Shown in pieces: positions 39,601-46,945 of a DNA stretch of 64,000 bases. The translations under genes and the position numbers were made by a program. Where the stretch lies: positions 1 through 64,000 of the forward strand of contig JAEINY010000006.1 of NCBI GenBank assembly GCA_016342595.1, written 5' to 3'. The number at the start of each line of letters is the position of its first letter. Positions within the stretch are counted from its first letter, which is position 1. This DNA comes from Marinilabiliaceae bacterium (GTDB taxonomy: Bacteria; Bacteroidota; Bacteroidia; Bacteroidales; Marinilabiliaceae). The notes below the pieces were generated by a model that saw nothing but the letters and a program-made list of their open reading frames with translations, was not told the origin of the DNA and searched no databases.

Positions 39601-39879
39601 TTAAAGAATATACAATACATCAGTTTGAGAAATCAACAAATAGTCTACACCATCAATTGACAACTCAGTACCGGAATATTTACCATACAAAACCACATCA
39701 CCAACTTTTACTTCCATTGGCTCATCAGCTTTAGCTTCACCAGCTAAAACAACCTGACCTTGCAATGGCTTTTCTTTGGCTGAATCAGGAATAATAATTC
39801 CGCTTACTGTTTTTTCTTCAGCAGCTTGAGGCTTTACCAAAATCTTTCCGGCTAGAACTCTTCCTTTTAATTCTGACAT
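39601..39879 (-). CDS. groES: Co-chaperonin GroES
   Basis: The 92-residue lid subunit of GroEL has the mobile-loop region (EKTVSGIIIPDSAKEKP) and the terminal VDYLLISQTDVLYIL strand. It is first in the groESL operon. No CIRCE-type inverted repeat is visible upstream. Confidence 0.97.
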   Translation of the reverse strand: MSELKGRVLAGKILVKPQAAEEKTVSGIIIPDSAKEKPLQGQVVLAGEAKADEPMEVKVGDVVLYGKYSGTELSIDGVDYLLISQTDVLYIL

Positions 39880-40046
39880 ATCTATTTAAATTTAAATGAT
39901 TAAACAATTACAATTATTTGAATGGGGTTTGAACAGAAAGTATGCCAAACCAATTTACAACTTTTTTTCAGGTAAAACACAGTCATTTTTTCAGTTGTCT
40001 GCCAAAACAACACGTATTGATATCAGGTTAGGTCGTTGATTACAAA

Positions 40047-40094
40047 CAAAAAAAAGAGTGTCAGACTGCACCTGACAGTCTGACACTCTCTATC
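40047..40094 (-). terminator. Terminator of the lptE-TPR-secG operon
   Basis: A perfect 13-bp stem (GAGTGTCAGACTG with its complement at 40055-40089) is followed on the minus strand by a long T run. It lies directly past the secG stop. Confidence 0.9.
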
Positions 40095-40110
40095 TTTTAA
40101 GAATATTGTA

Positions 40111-40467
40111 CTATTTTTTATCCTCTGAAGTCTCAGTATTGTTTTCATCTCCTTGTGCTGGTGGAGCGAATACACCCGGTTGCTCCGTTTGTGCAGGCTG
40201 CATGCTGTCCAATTTTTCATCAATCATAGCGCCTCTTTTCTCATCTTTCGGCAAAAACATAACTGTTACAAATGCCAAAACCATCAGAGAACCTGCTAAG
40301 GTCCAAGTTGCCTTTTCAAGAAAATCAGTGGTTTTACGAACACCCATCATTTGGTTTGAAGCAGAGAAATTAGACGCCAAACCGCCTCCCTTTGAATTCT
40401 GAACCAAAACGATAAGAACAAGTAGTATGCTGACAATAATGGTCAGTATCGAGATAAACGAATACAT
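40111..40467 (-). CDS. secG: Preprotein translocase subunit SecG
   Basis: The protein has 118 residues, two membrane helices (about 3-22 and 55-76) and the SecG core VLVQNSKGGGLASNF with GVRKTTDFLEKATW between them. The hydrophilic tail is rich in Gln, Pro and Glu. It is the last gene of the minus-strand operon that begins with the sigma-54 activator. Confidence 0.93.
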   Translation of the reverse strand: MYSFISILTIIVSILLVLIVLVQNSKGGGLASNFSASNQMMGVRKTTDFLEKATWTLAGSLMVLAFVTVMFLPKDEKRGAMIDEKLDSMQPAQTEQPGVFAPPAQGDENNTETSEDKK

Positions 40468-40471
40468 ATTG

Positions 40472-41485
40472 CTATTTTTTATTGTTGATAATTAATTTTT
40501 CTAATTCACTAATTTGATCTGCAAAGTAAGTATTTTTTTCGGGATATTTCAAACGTAACTTATCGAATATACTGATGGCTTTACGGTAATACTTTTGCTT
40601 AATATAAATACTTGCCAATGTTTCAGACATCAGATCGTCGCTATCGTTGCCTGCTGAAGCCACCTGATCACTGATTGCAGAAGGTTCCTGCTCTGTCTTT
40701 TCAACCGGAATTAATCGCGGCCGTTCCATCGTCAAAAAGTTATCAATAATCTGCTGACTACGTTTTTGAACTGGCTTTTCTTTCAATATCGCCTCCTGCT
40801 GAATGGGCACATGCTGTAACATATTTAACCAATCTGAAAAAGATCTGTTCTCTTCAGTTACTTCATGATAAGCCACTCCTTCGGATAATTGATAAGCAGT
40901 TGTCTCCGGGGTATCATAACCCGGCAAATCAGCACCCTCTATTTTCAGATCATCAGGTGTATCAGTGATCTCCGGCACCTTACCTTTAACAACTGGTATC
41001 GTAAAATCAACATTCATTCCTTCTCCTGTTTGATACACATCACTGGATTGAAAATAATCAGTAAGCGATTTAACTTTTGTAGAAATCCCAACTGAAGATG
41101 TCGAAGGAAAAGATGGTTTTTTCTCGTTTGAGCCCCCATCCACTTTCACATCCACCTCATCCACAGTATCACTTTCAAGGGGTAAAATGTCCTTACCTTT
41201 CGATTCAGCCTGATCAATACAAGTTTCTTCTATTGTTTCTTCAGCTTTTTCAACTGGTTTATGAATTAAATCAAATAATCGGGCACGATCGGAAATATGT
41301 GCTGCAGCCACCTTTAACTCACTATTATACCTGACATGATCAAGCATATGCAGATTTTTGACCAACAACATTCGCCCTACCTGAAACCAAGGATACTCTG
41401 TCACGATTTCAGTCAATGACTGAAGTGTTTCCTTATTCAGCTCTTCAGGGTGATTCACCAAGTCAAAAAAATGTGATTTATTCAT
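40472..41485 (-). CDS. Acidic protein with a C-terminal TPR unit
   Basis: A 337-residue soluble protein. A helical N-terminal part (1-90) precedes a long low-complexity acidic middle region. One tetratricopeptide-like helix pair stands near the C-terminus (SETLASIYIKQKYYRKAIS, FDKLRLKYPEK). No signal peptide. It begins 4 bp upstream of secG and follows lptE on the same strand, a conserved neighbourhood in Bacteroidales. A part in envelope assembly is inferred from context only. Confidence 0.8.
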   Translation of the reverse strand: MNKSHFFDLVNHPEELNKETLQSLTEIVTEYPWFQVGRMLLVKNLHMLDHVRYNSELKVAAAHISDRARLFDLIHKPVEKAEETIEETCIDQAESKGKDILPLESDTVDEVDVKVDGGSNEKKPSFPSTSSVGISTKVKSLTDYFQSSDVYQTGEGMNVDFTIPVVKGKVPEITDTPDDLKIEGADLPGYDTPETTAYQLSEGVAYHEVTEENRSFSDWLNMLQHVPIQQEAILKEKPVQKRSQQIIDNFLTMERPRLIPVEKTEQEPSAISDQVASAGNDSDDLMSETLASIYIKQKYYRKAISIFDKLRLKYPEKNTYFADQISELEKLIINNKK

Positions 41486-41591
41486 CTATTCAAGTAATGT
41501 GCTACTATTCTATGTATTGAGGTCAATTAATCAATTACCCTCCTGCAAAAATGCAGTGGCGGGATAATTCTATAAATTCATAATCCGGTTA

Positions 41592-42098
41592 TTACCAGTC
41601 TGAAAATGTCTTATTGAAAATATTCTCTGTTATTTCTTCGATTATTTCCCCCACATATTCTTCCTCCACATCATTGATGTTCAGAGATGAGTCAAACTCA
41701 CGAAAGGCTGAAAAGGAAGATTCCCAATTGACCTTCGGATCTTTATAGTTTTTATACCGCACTTTAACCGTCAGCGTCAAACGCGTCATTGCCGATAGGG
41801 CATCCGCCTGAATCGCCATTGGCCGTATATTATACCCTGTAATCTCACCAGAAAAATCTACATCTCCCGTTCCATTTTTCAAAATCAAACGGGACTCCTG
41901 AGTGATCCTATCTTTTAATCCTTCCGTAAAATTCTGGCTTAAGGTTGGATTAATCAGAGGGGCTCGGTTCTCGAAATATTGCACCGAGAAATTATTGATG
42001 TTATCCGGGATAGAAGCACCACTCATCGTTACATTTATGGAACATCCCCACATCCCTGTGGCCAAAATTACAATTGCTATTAGCTTTAAATATTTCAT
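41592..42098 (-). CDS. lptE: LptE-like LPS-assembly lipoprotein
   Basis: The 168-residue protein has a lipoprotein signal with the modified cysteine at 19 (ATGMWGC). The mature part shows the Bacteroidetes LptE pattern (NNFSVQYFENRAP, LKDRITQESRLIL, DVDFSGEITGYNIRP). LptE plugs the LptD barrel for LPS export to the outer leaflet. It starts 1 bp after the sigma-54 activator gene, so the two are translationally linked. Confidence 0.88.
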   Translation of the reverse strand: MKYLKLIAIVILATGMWGCSINVTMSGASIPDNINNFSVQYFENRAPLINPTLSQNFTEGLKDRITQESRLILKNGTGDVDFSGEITGYNIRPMAIQADALSAMTRLTLTVKVRYKNYKDPKVNWESSFSAFREFDSSLNINDVEEEYVGEIIEEITENIFNKTFSDW

Positions 42099-42099
42099 C

Positions 42100-43335
42100 T
42101 TATCCTTCTATCTGATATTCTTTAATTTTGCGATACAATGTACGTTCCGAGATACCCAATTCCTGAGCTGCTTGCTTTCGTTTTCCATTGTACTTCTCCA
42201 ATGCTTTGCGAATCATTTCAATTTCCTTATCCGCTAACGACAACGATTCTTCCACAAATTCTTCCGTATCCTGAATACCCTCTTCTACGTCAGGTGCCGA
42301 ATATTTAACGGGTGCTGTTTTTTTGGACGACACAAATTCACCTTCTTCAGTCTGATAGAGCTTTTGAATAATATTGGCATGTTCCTCCTGCATACTGGCA
42401 CTACCTCCTTCCATGATTTCCAACACCAGTTTTTTTAGGTCGTTCATATCCTTTTTCATATCAAACAACACCTTGTACAAGATCTCTCGTTCGGTACTAA
42501 AACCGGCATCCTCACCAGATTTATTCCCGACCACTGCCGGCAGGTTTTCGCCTATTTGAGACGGCAAATAGCCTCTCAAATTATCTGCATCAATTTCACG
42601 GCGTTGTTCAATGACAGAAATTTGTTCTGTAATGTTTTTCAGCTGCCGGATATTTCCCGGCCAGCGATAACGCATCAACATCTCCTTGCCTTCCTCATTC
42701 AAGCGGATAGCCGGCATGCGATATCGGTCTGCAAAATCATTGGAAAATTTACGAAACAACAAATAAATATCTTCTGAACGATTCCGCAATGGTGGTATTT
42801 TAATTGGCACACTACTTAAACGGTAATAAAGATCTTCCCGAAATTTACCCTCCTTAATGGCATTTTCCATTTGCACATTGGTAGCTGCTATCACTCGCAC
42901 ATTCGTTTTTATTACTTTGGATGATCCCACTTTGATAAATTCTCCGGTCTCCAACACCCTCAACAGACGTACTTGAGTGGACAAAGGCAATTCCCCTACT
43001 TCATCTAAAAAAATAGTCCCGCCATTGGCTTCTTCAAAATAGCCCTTACGGTCGGAAAGAGCTCCGGTAAAAGCTCCTTTTTCATGACCAAATAATTCAG
43101 AATCAATGGTTCCTTCCGGGATGGCCCCACAGTTAACAGCAATATATGGCCCATGTTTACGTGCACTATATGTATGTATAATCTTAGGAAATGACTCTTT
43201 ACCCGTTCCACTTTCACCAGTAATCAAGACCGAAAGATCAGTAGGTGCCACTTGAACAGCCACATCAATAGCCCGATTCAACCCATCAGCATTACCTATA
43301 ATTCCAAATCGCTGTTTGATTTGTTGTATATCCAT
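42100..43335 (-). CDS. Sigma-54-dependent transcriptional activator without input domain
   Basis: This is an AAA+ enhancer-binding protein with Walker A GESGTGKE, the sigma-54 contact loop GAFTGA (EKGAFTGALSDRKGYFE), Walker B GGTIFLDEVGELP, and a Fis-type helix-turn-helix at the C-terminus (RKQAAQELGISERTLYRKIK). The AAA+ domain begins about 25 residues from the N-terminus, so no receiver or other sensor domain is present. An ATG at 43383 would add 16 residues; the start at 43335 (MDIQQIKQRFGIIG) agrees with relatives. The gene heads the lptE-TPR-secG series. Confidence 0.92.
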   Translation of the reverse strand: MDIQQIKQRFGIIGNADGLNRAIDVAVQVAPTDLSVLITGESGTGKESFPKIIHTYSARKHGPYIAVNCGAIPEGTIDSELFGHEKGAFTGALSDRKGYFEEANGGTIFLDEVGELPLSTQVRLLRVLETGEFIKVGSSKVIKTNVRVIAATNVQMENAIKEGKFREDLYYRLSSVPIKIPPLRNRSEDIYLLFRKFSNDFADRYRMPAIRLNEEGKEMLMRYRWPGNIRQLKNITEQISVIEQRREIDADNLRGYLPSQIGENLPAVVGNKSGEDAGFSTEREILYKVLFDMKKDMNDLKKLVLEIMEGGSASMQEEHANIIQKLYQTEEGEFVSSKKTAPVKYSAPDVEEGIQDTEEFVEESLSLADKEIEMIRKALEKYNGKRKQAAQELGISERTLYRKIKEYQIEG

Positions 43336-43480
43336 GTGAACTGCTATTTTTTCAGGTTTACCTGACAAAGTTACAATTCTCATGCTTTTTTTTTAGAAAA
43401 TCGATAAAAGTATTTTCCTGAGGCTGCCCTGCTAAGAAATATCTTTTAAATTTACAGGTACTATAAACGAGATACTAACA

Positions 43481-44239
43481 ATGAACACACAATTGATATT
43501 AGGATTGATCCCGGCCCGATACGGTTCCACACGTTTTCCAGGTAAACCGCTTGCCAATATTGGTGGCAAACCAATGATTCAGCGGGTGTACGAACAGACA
43601 AAAAAACAATTACACCATGTATACGTCGCTACCGATGACCCTCGAATAGAAGAGGCGGTGAAGAAATTTGGCGGTCGTGTAGTTATGACTTCTGAAAAAC
43701 ATCAAAGTGGTACCGATCGATGTGCCGAAGCACTCACAAAAATTGAAAAACAAGAAAATATTACCTTTCACGCTGTTATAAATATCCAGGGAGATGAACC
43801 GTTTATTAATCCGGCTCAAATAGAAGCGGTCACTGATTGTTTCAATGATCCGGAAACACAATTGGCCACACTGGTTAAACCCATTGATAACAAAGAAGAC
43901 CTCTTTAATCCCAATAAACCTAAAGTGGTGGTTGACTGCAGTCAGCAAGCCCTCTACTTTAGTCGTTCACCAATCCCCTATTTCAGAGGCATACCTGAAT
44001 CGGACTGGATTCAGAAACACAAATATTACAATCACATAGGCCTGTATGGGTACCGCACGGATGTTTTAAGGGAAATTACAAAACTGGAACAATCTCCCCT
44101 TGAATTAACAGAATCACTTGAACAGTTGCGTTGGTTAGAAAACGGTTATCGCATTCAAGTAAAAGAAACACTTAGCGAAAGCATCTCTATTGATACGCCT
44201 GAGGATCTTGAAAACCTGATTCAATCAGGTCTAATATAA
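43481..44239 (+). CDS. kdsB: 3-deoxy-manno-octulosonate cytidylyltransferase
   Basis: The 252-residue enzyme activates Kdo with CTP for lipid A-Kdo synthesis. Motifs: IPARYGSTRFPGKPLANI at the N-terminus (nucleotide site), TDRCAEAL, NIQGDEPFI (metal and CTP binding) and the C-terminal SLEQLRWLENGYRI. It is followed by glgB after 5 bp. Confidence 0.96.
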   Translation: MNTQLILGLIPARYGSTRFPGKPLANIGGKPMIQRVYEQTKKQLHHVYVATDDPRIEEAVKKFGGRVVMTSEKHQSGTDRCAEALTKIEKQENITFHAVINIQGDEPFINPAQIEAVTDCFNDPETQLATLVKPIDNKEDLFNPNKPKVVVDCSQQALYFSRSPIPYFRGIPESDWIQKHKYYNHIGLYGYRTDVLREITKLEQSPLELTESLEQLRWLENGYRIQVKETLSESISIDTPEDLENLIQSGLI

Positions 44240-44244
44240 AAACC

Positions 44245-46257
44245 ATGAACAAACCTACCCTTATTGAAAAAGACATCTGGCTCAAACCATTTGAATCAGA
44301 TATTATTTCACAACATGAGCGCTTCAAGGACAAACTGGATGAAATAGAACAGTTCTCCGGAAGTCTGAAAGCCTTCGCCAGTATGCACCACCAGTATGGT
44401 TTACACCAATCAAGCGATGGGTGGATTTTTAGAGAGTGGGCTCCCAATGCCACCTCTGTTTTTTTAACCGGTGATTTCACCAATTGGCAATTGCTCGATT
44501 CGTTTAAACTGAATCGATTGGAAGAGGGCATTTGGGAGATACATTTACCCCCAAAAGCCATCAAACATGGCGATAAATTCAAACTGCATATTTTTTGGGA
44601 AGGCGGCGATGGCTATCGACTTCCCGCTTATGCCAACAGAGTCATTCAAGATGACACAACGCTGGTATATGACGCCCAGGTATGGGCTCCTTCTGCTCAC
44701 CATGTATGGACGGATCAGTCTTTTCAACCAACAAGCGATATGCCCATCATTTATGAAGCGCACATCGGTATGTCTTCGGAGGAAGAAAAGGTAACCAGCT
44801 TCAAAGCGTTTACTGAAAATACACTTCCCAGAATAAAAGAACTCGGCTACAACACCATCCAGTTGATGGCCATCCAGGAACATCCTTATTATGGTAGTTT
44901 TGGATATCACGTATCGAACTTCTTCGCTGTCTCATCCCGCTTTGGTACTCCTGAAGAATTAAAACAACTCATTGACACAGCTCATCAAATGGGTTTAACC
45001 GTTATCATGGATATTGTCCATTCTCATTCCGTTAAAAATGAGCTGGAAGGGCTCAGCTTATTCGATGGGAAAGACGATCTGTATTTCTACGGTGGCGAAA
45101 AAGGGCAACATCCAGCCTGGGATAGTCGTTGTTTCAATTACGAGAAAAGGGAAGTTTTGCAGTTCCTGTTATCAAACTGCATGTATTGGCTGGAGGAATA
45201 TCACTTTGACGGTTATCGATTTGATGGAGTAACCAGCATGCTATACCACGACCATGGCCTCGGCAAGAACTTTGTGGAATACGCTGATTATTTTTCCGGT
45301 GCAACAGATCCCCATGCCCTTACCTATTTGACACTGGCCAACCACTTAATACACCATCTTAAACCTTCGGCATTAACCATTGCAGAGGAAATGAGCGGTT
45401 ATCCAGGCATTGCCGGAGAAATAGAAGCGGGTGGCATTGGCTTTGATTATCGATTATCAATGGGGATACCCGATTTCTGGATAAAACTCATCAAGGAGCA
45501 GGCAGATGAAAACTGGAATGTGGCACAAATCTACCATGAATTATCGCAACATCGGGTCGAAGAAAAAACCATCTCCTATGCCGAGTCACATGATCAGGCA
45601 CTTGTAGGCGATAAAACCATTATTTTCCGATTGGCCGATAAGGATATGTATGAAAAAATGTCCATCCATACCCCAAGTATAATCATTGACCGCGCCATAG
45701 CCTTACACAAGATGATCCGGCTCATTACGCTGGGCACCAGCCCGGGTGGTTACCTCAATTTCATGGGAAATGAATTTGGTCATCCTGAATGGATTGATTT
45801 TCCGCGCGAAGGCAATAATAATTCCTACCATTACGCCCGTCGGCAGTGGTCGTTGGCCGATCATCCGGATTTAAAGTATCAATACCTACAGGCCTTTGAT
45901 AAAAAAATGATTCAGTTGGTTCGTGCAACAAACTTTATGGCTTCGCCCAATTATAAACACCTCGACCGGGAAGAAGATCAGGTTTTGGCATTTTCAAGGG
46001 GAGAATATTTGTTCGTTTTTAATTTTAGTCCCGATCGCTCCTATACCGATTATGGCATACCCGCATCTGCCGGAAAATATGAACTGGTACTGTGTACTGA
46101 CGAACCAGCATTTGGCGGATTTGATCGCGTAGACAAGAGCTATATGTATTATTCTCAGCAGTTGCCTTTAGATGCCAAACAACATCAATTGTTACTCTAT
46201 TTGCCAGCACGAACGGGTTCCGTTTTCGAAAAGAAACACATACGCAGTGTACACTAA
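44245..46257 (+). CDS. glgB: 1,4-alpha-glucan branching enzyme (GH13)
   Basis: The 670-residue protein introduces alpha-1,6 branches into glycogen. An N-terminal CBM48 (about 50-150, REWAPNATSVFLTGDFTNW) precedes the GH13 barrel: MDIVHSHS, nucleophile aspartate in DGYRFDGVTSM, acid/base glutamate in TIAEEMSGYPG, third acid in SYAESHDQAL, and a C-terminal beta domain. It lies 5 bp after kdsB, probably one transcript. The rest of the glycogen genes lie 3.4 kb further on the other strand. Confidence 0.95.
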   Translation: MNKPTLIEKDIWLKPFESDIISQHERFKDKLDEIEQFSGSLKAFASMHHQYGLHQSSDGWIFREWAPNATSVFLTGDFTNWQLLDSFKLNRLEEGIWEIHLPPKAIKHGDKFKLHIFWEGGDGYRLPAYANRVIQDDTTLVYDAQVWAPSAHHVWTDQSFQPTSDMPIIYEAHIGMSSEEEKVTSFKAFTENTLPRIKELGYNTIQLMAIQEHPYYGSFGYHVSNFFAVSSRFGTPEELKQLIDTAHQMGLTVIMDIVHSHSVKNELEGLSLFDGKDDLYFYGGEKGQHPAWDSRCFNYEKREVLQFLLSNCMYWLEEYHFDGYRFDGVTSMLYHDHGLGKNFVEYADYFSGATDPHALTYLTLANHLIHHLKPSALTIAEEMSGYPGIAGEIEAGGIGFDYRLSMGIPDFWIKLIKEQADENWNVAQIYHELSQHRVEEKTISYAESHDQALVGDKTIIFRLADKDMYEKMSIHTPSIIIDRAIALHKMIRLITLGTSPGGYLNFMGNEFGHPEWIDFPREGNNNSYHYARRQWSLADHPDLKYQYLQAFDKKMIQLVRATNFMASPNYKHLDREEDQVLAFSRGEYLFVFNFSPDRSYTDYGIPASAGKYELVLCTDEPAFGGFDRVDKSYMYYSQQLPLDAKQHQLLLYLPARTGSVFEKKHIRSVH

Positions 46258-46292
46258 AATAAAAGGAGGGTCTCCAAAAATGAAAAAGTTGC

Positions 46293-46316
46293 CACCAAGT
46301 CACTAAATCACAAAGA
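46293..46316. repeat. Three 8-bp direct repeats (CACCAAGT, CACTAAAT, CACAAAGA)
   Basis: Three consecutive octamers share CAC at their start and AA at positions 5-6. Similar CACNAAG series are often seen in intergenic DNA of Bacteroidetes; no function is known to me. Confidence 0.6.
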
Positions 46317-46341
46317 ATACTCGAAGGTTATTTTTCAAAGT

Positions 46342-46539
46342 GTGATCCGGAGCCGAAGCACGTGTGATGTGGATATAAACCACAGGTGATCTTGGAGCAA
46401 ATCACGTGTGATGTGGAGTCAAAGAAGGCGTGGTTTAGCTCAAAGGGAAGCGTGATTCCAAGGCATATCACACGTGGTTTTAGGCAAAATGACGTGTGAT
46501 ATCAGGTGCGATGACACGTGGTTTTGTAGCCTGCAGAAC
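46342..46539. repeat. Nine-unit array with exact 22-bp period and GTGAT/GTGGT anchors
   Basis: GTGAT or GTGGT begins at 46342, 46364, 46386, 46408, 46430, 46452, 46474, 46496 and 46518, each step exactly 22 bp. The pentamer is GTGAT in units 1-4, 6 and 8, and GTGGT in units 5, 7 and 9. The 17 bases between anchors differ from unit to unit. Exceptions are a tendency to A around the middle and to CACGT or GACAC before the next anchor. It is not a CRISPR array: no long identical repeat is present. Confidence 0.85.
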
Positions 46540-46662
46540 TTTTTAAGTTCACTGGTAATAATATCAAGGTATCGGAGTAGCTATAAACAAAAGGCCCTGT
46601 CAGAGTTAAAGGTTGGATGATTCAACCCATTCCGGCTTGTGGTGCTTTTGTTGATTACACCA

Positions 46663-46731
46663 CGGGTTTCACCCGCGGCTATTAACAATCAATCCCTTCA
46701 GTATTATTCTTTTACAACCACGAAGTGGTTG
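46663..46731. repeat. Two REP-type hairpins
   Basis: CGGGT-TTC-ACCCG (46663-46675) and CAACCAC-GAA-GTGGTTG (46715-46731) are short perfect hairpins with a 3-nt loop. Both resemble REP units found with IS200-like transposases in Bacteroidetes. Confidence 0.6.
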
Positions 46732-46801
46732 AATGTTAATGTTTTGAATTATCACCAACCACTAATTGAGATAGAACCAAACAAAAAGAGACAATCATCA
46801 T

Positions 46802-46879
46802 CTACTAAGGTTTAAAACCTGGAAATAAGGTTTAAATGATAATCAATAAACCTTATTTCTTAAATACAAACCTTAGTAG
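46802..46879. repeat. Nested inverted repeat (78 bp)
   Basis: Outer arms CTACTAAGGTTT (46802-46813) and AAACCTTAGTAG (46868-46879) are perfect. Inner arms GAAATAAGGTTTA (46822-46834) and TAAACCTTATTTC (46847-46859) are also perfect. All arms share AAGGTTT. It lies 67 bp past the stop of the minus-strand receptor gene and could stop or protect its mRNA. Confidence 0.85.
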
Positions 46880-46945
46880 TGTATGATAACCGACTGCCAA
46901 ATACCTTATTTTAAAATAAATCGATCGGCAATTAGAATACAACTA

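Larger units (their letters stand above)
46258..46945. other. Repeat-rich intergenic region (688 bp) between glgB and the outer-membrane receptor
   Basis: From left to right: three 8-bp CACNAA-type direct repeats, a nine-unit 22-bp phased array, two short hairpins of REP type, and a nested inverted repeat. No coding frame is convincing. Confidence 0.8.

Noticed and set aside
39880-40020. CIRCE-type heat-shock operator before groES
   Set aside because: No inverted repeat of the TTAGCACTC/GAGTGCTAA kind is present. The region is AT-rich without a convincing operator.
46342-46539. CRISPR array
   Set aside because: Only five bases are constant per unit, units are 22 bp, no leader or cas gene is present. 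The regular array is reported as a repeat instead.
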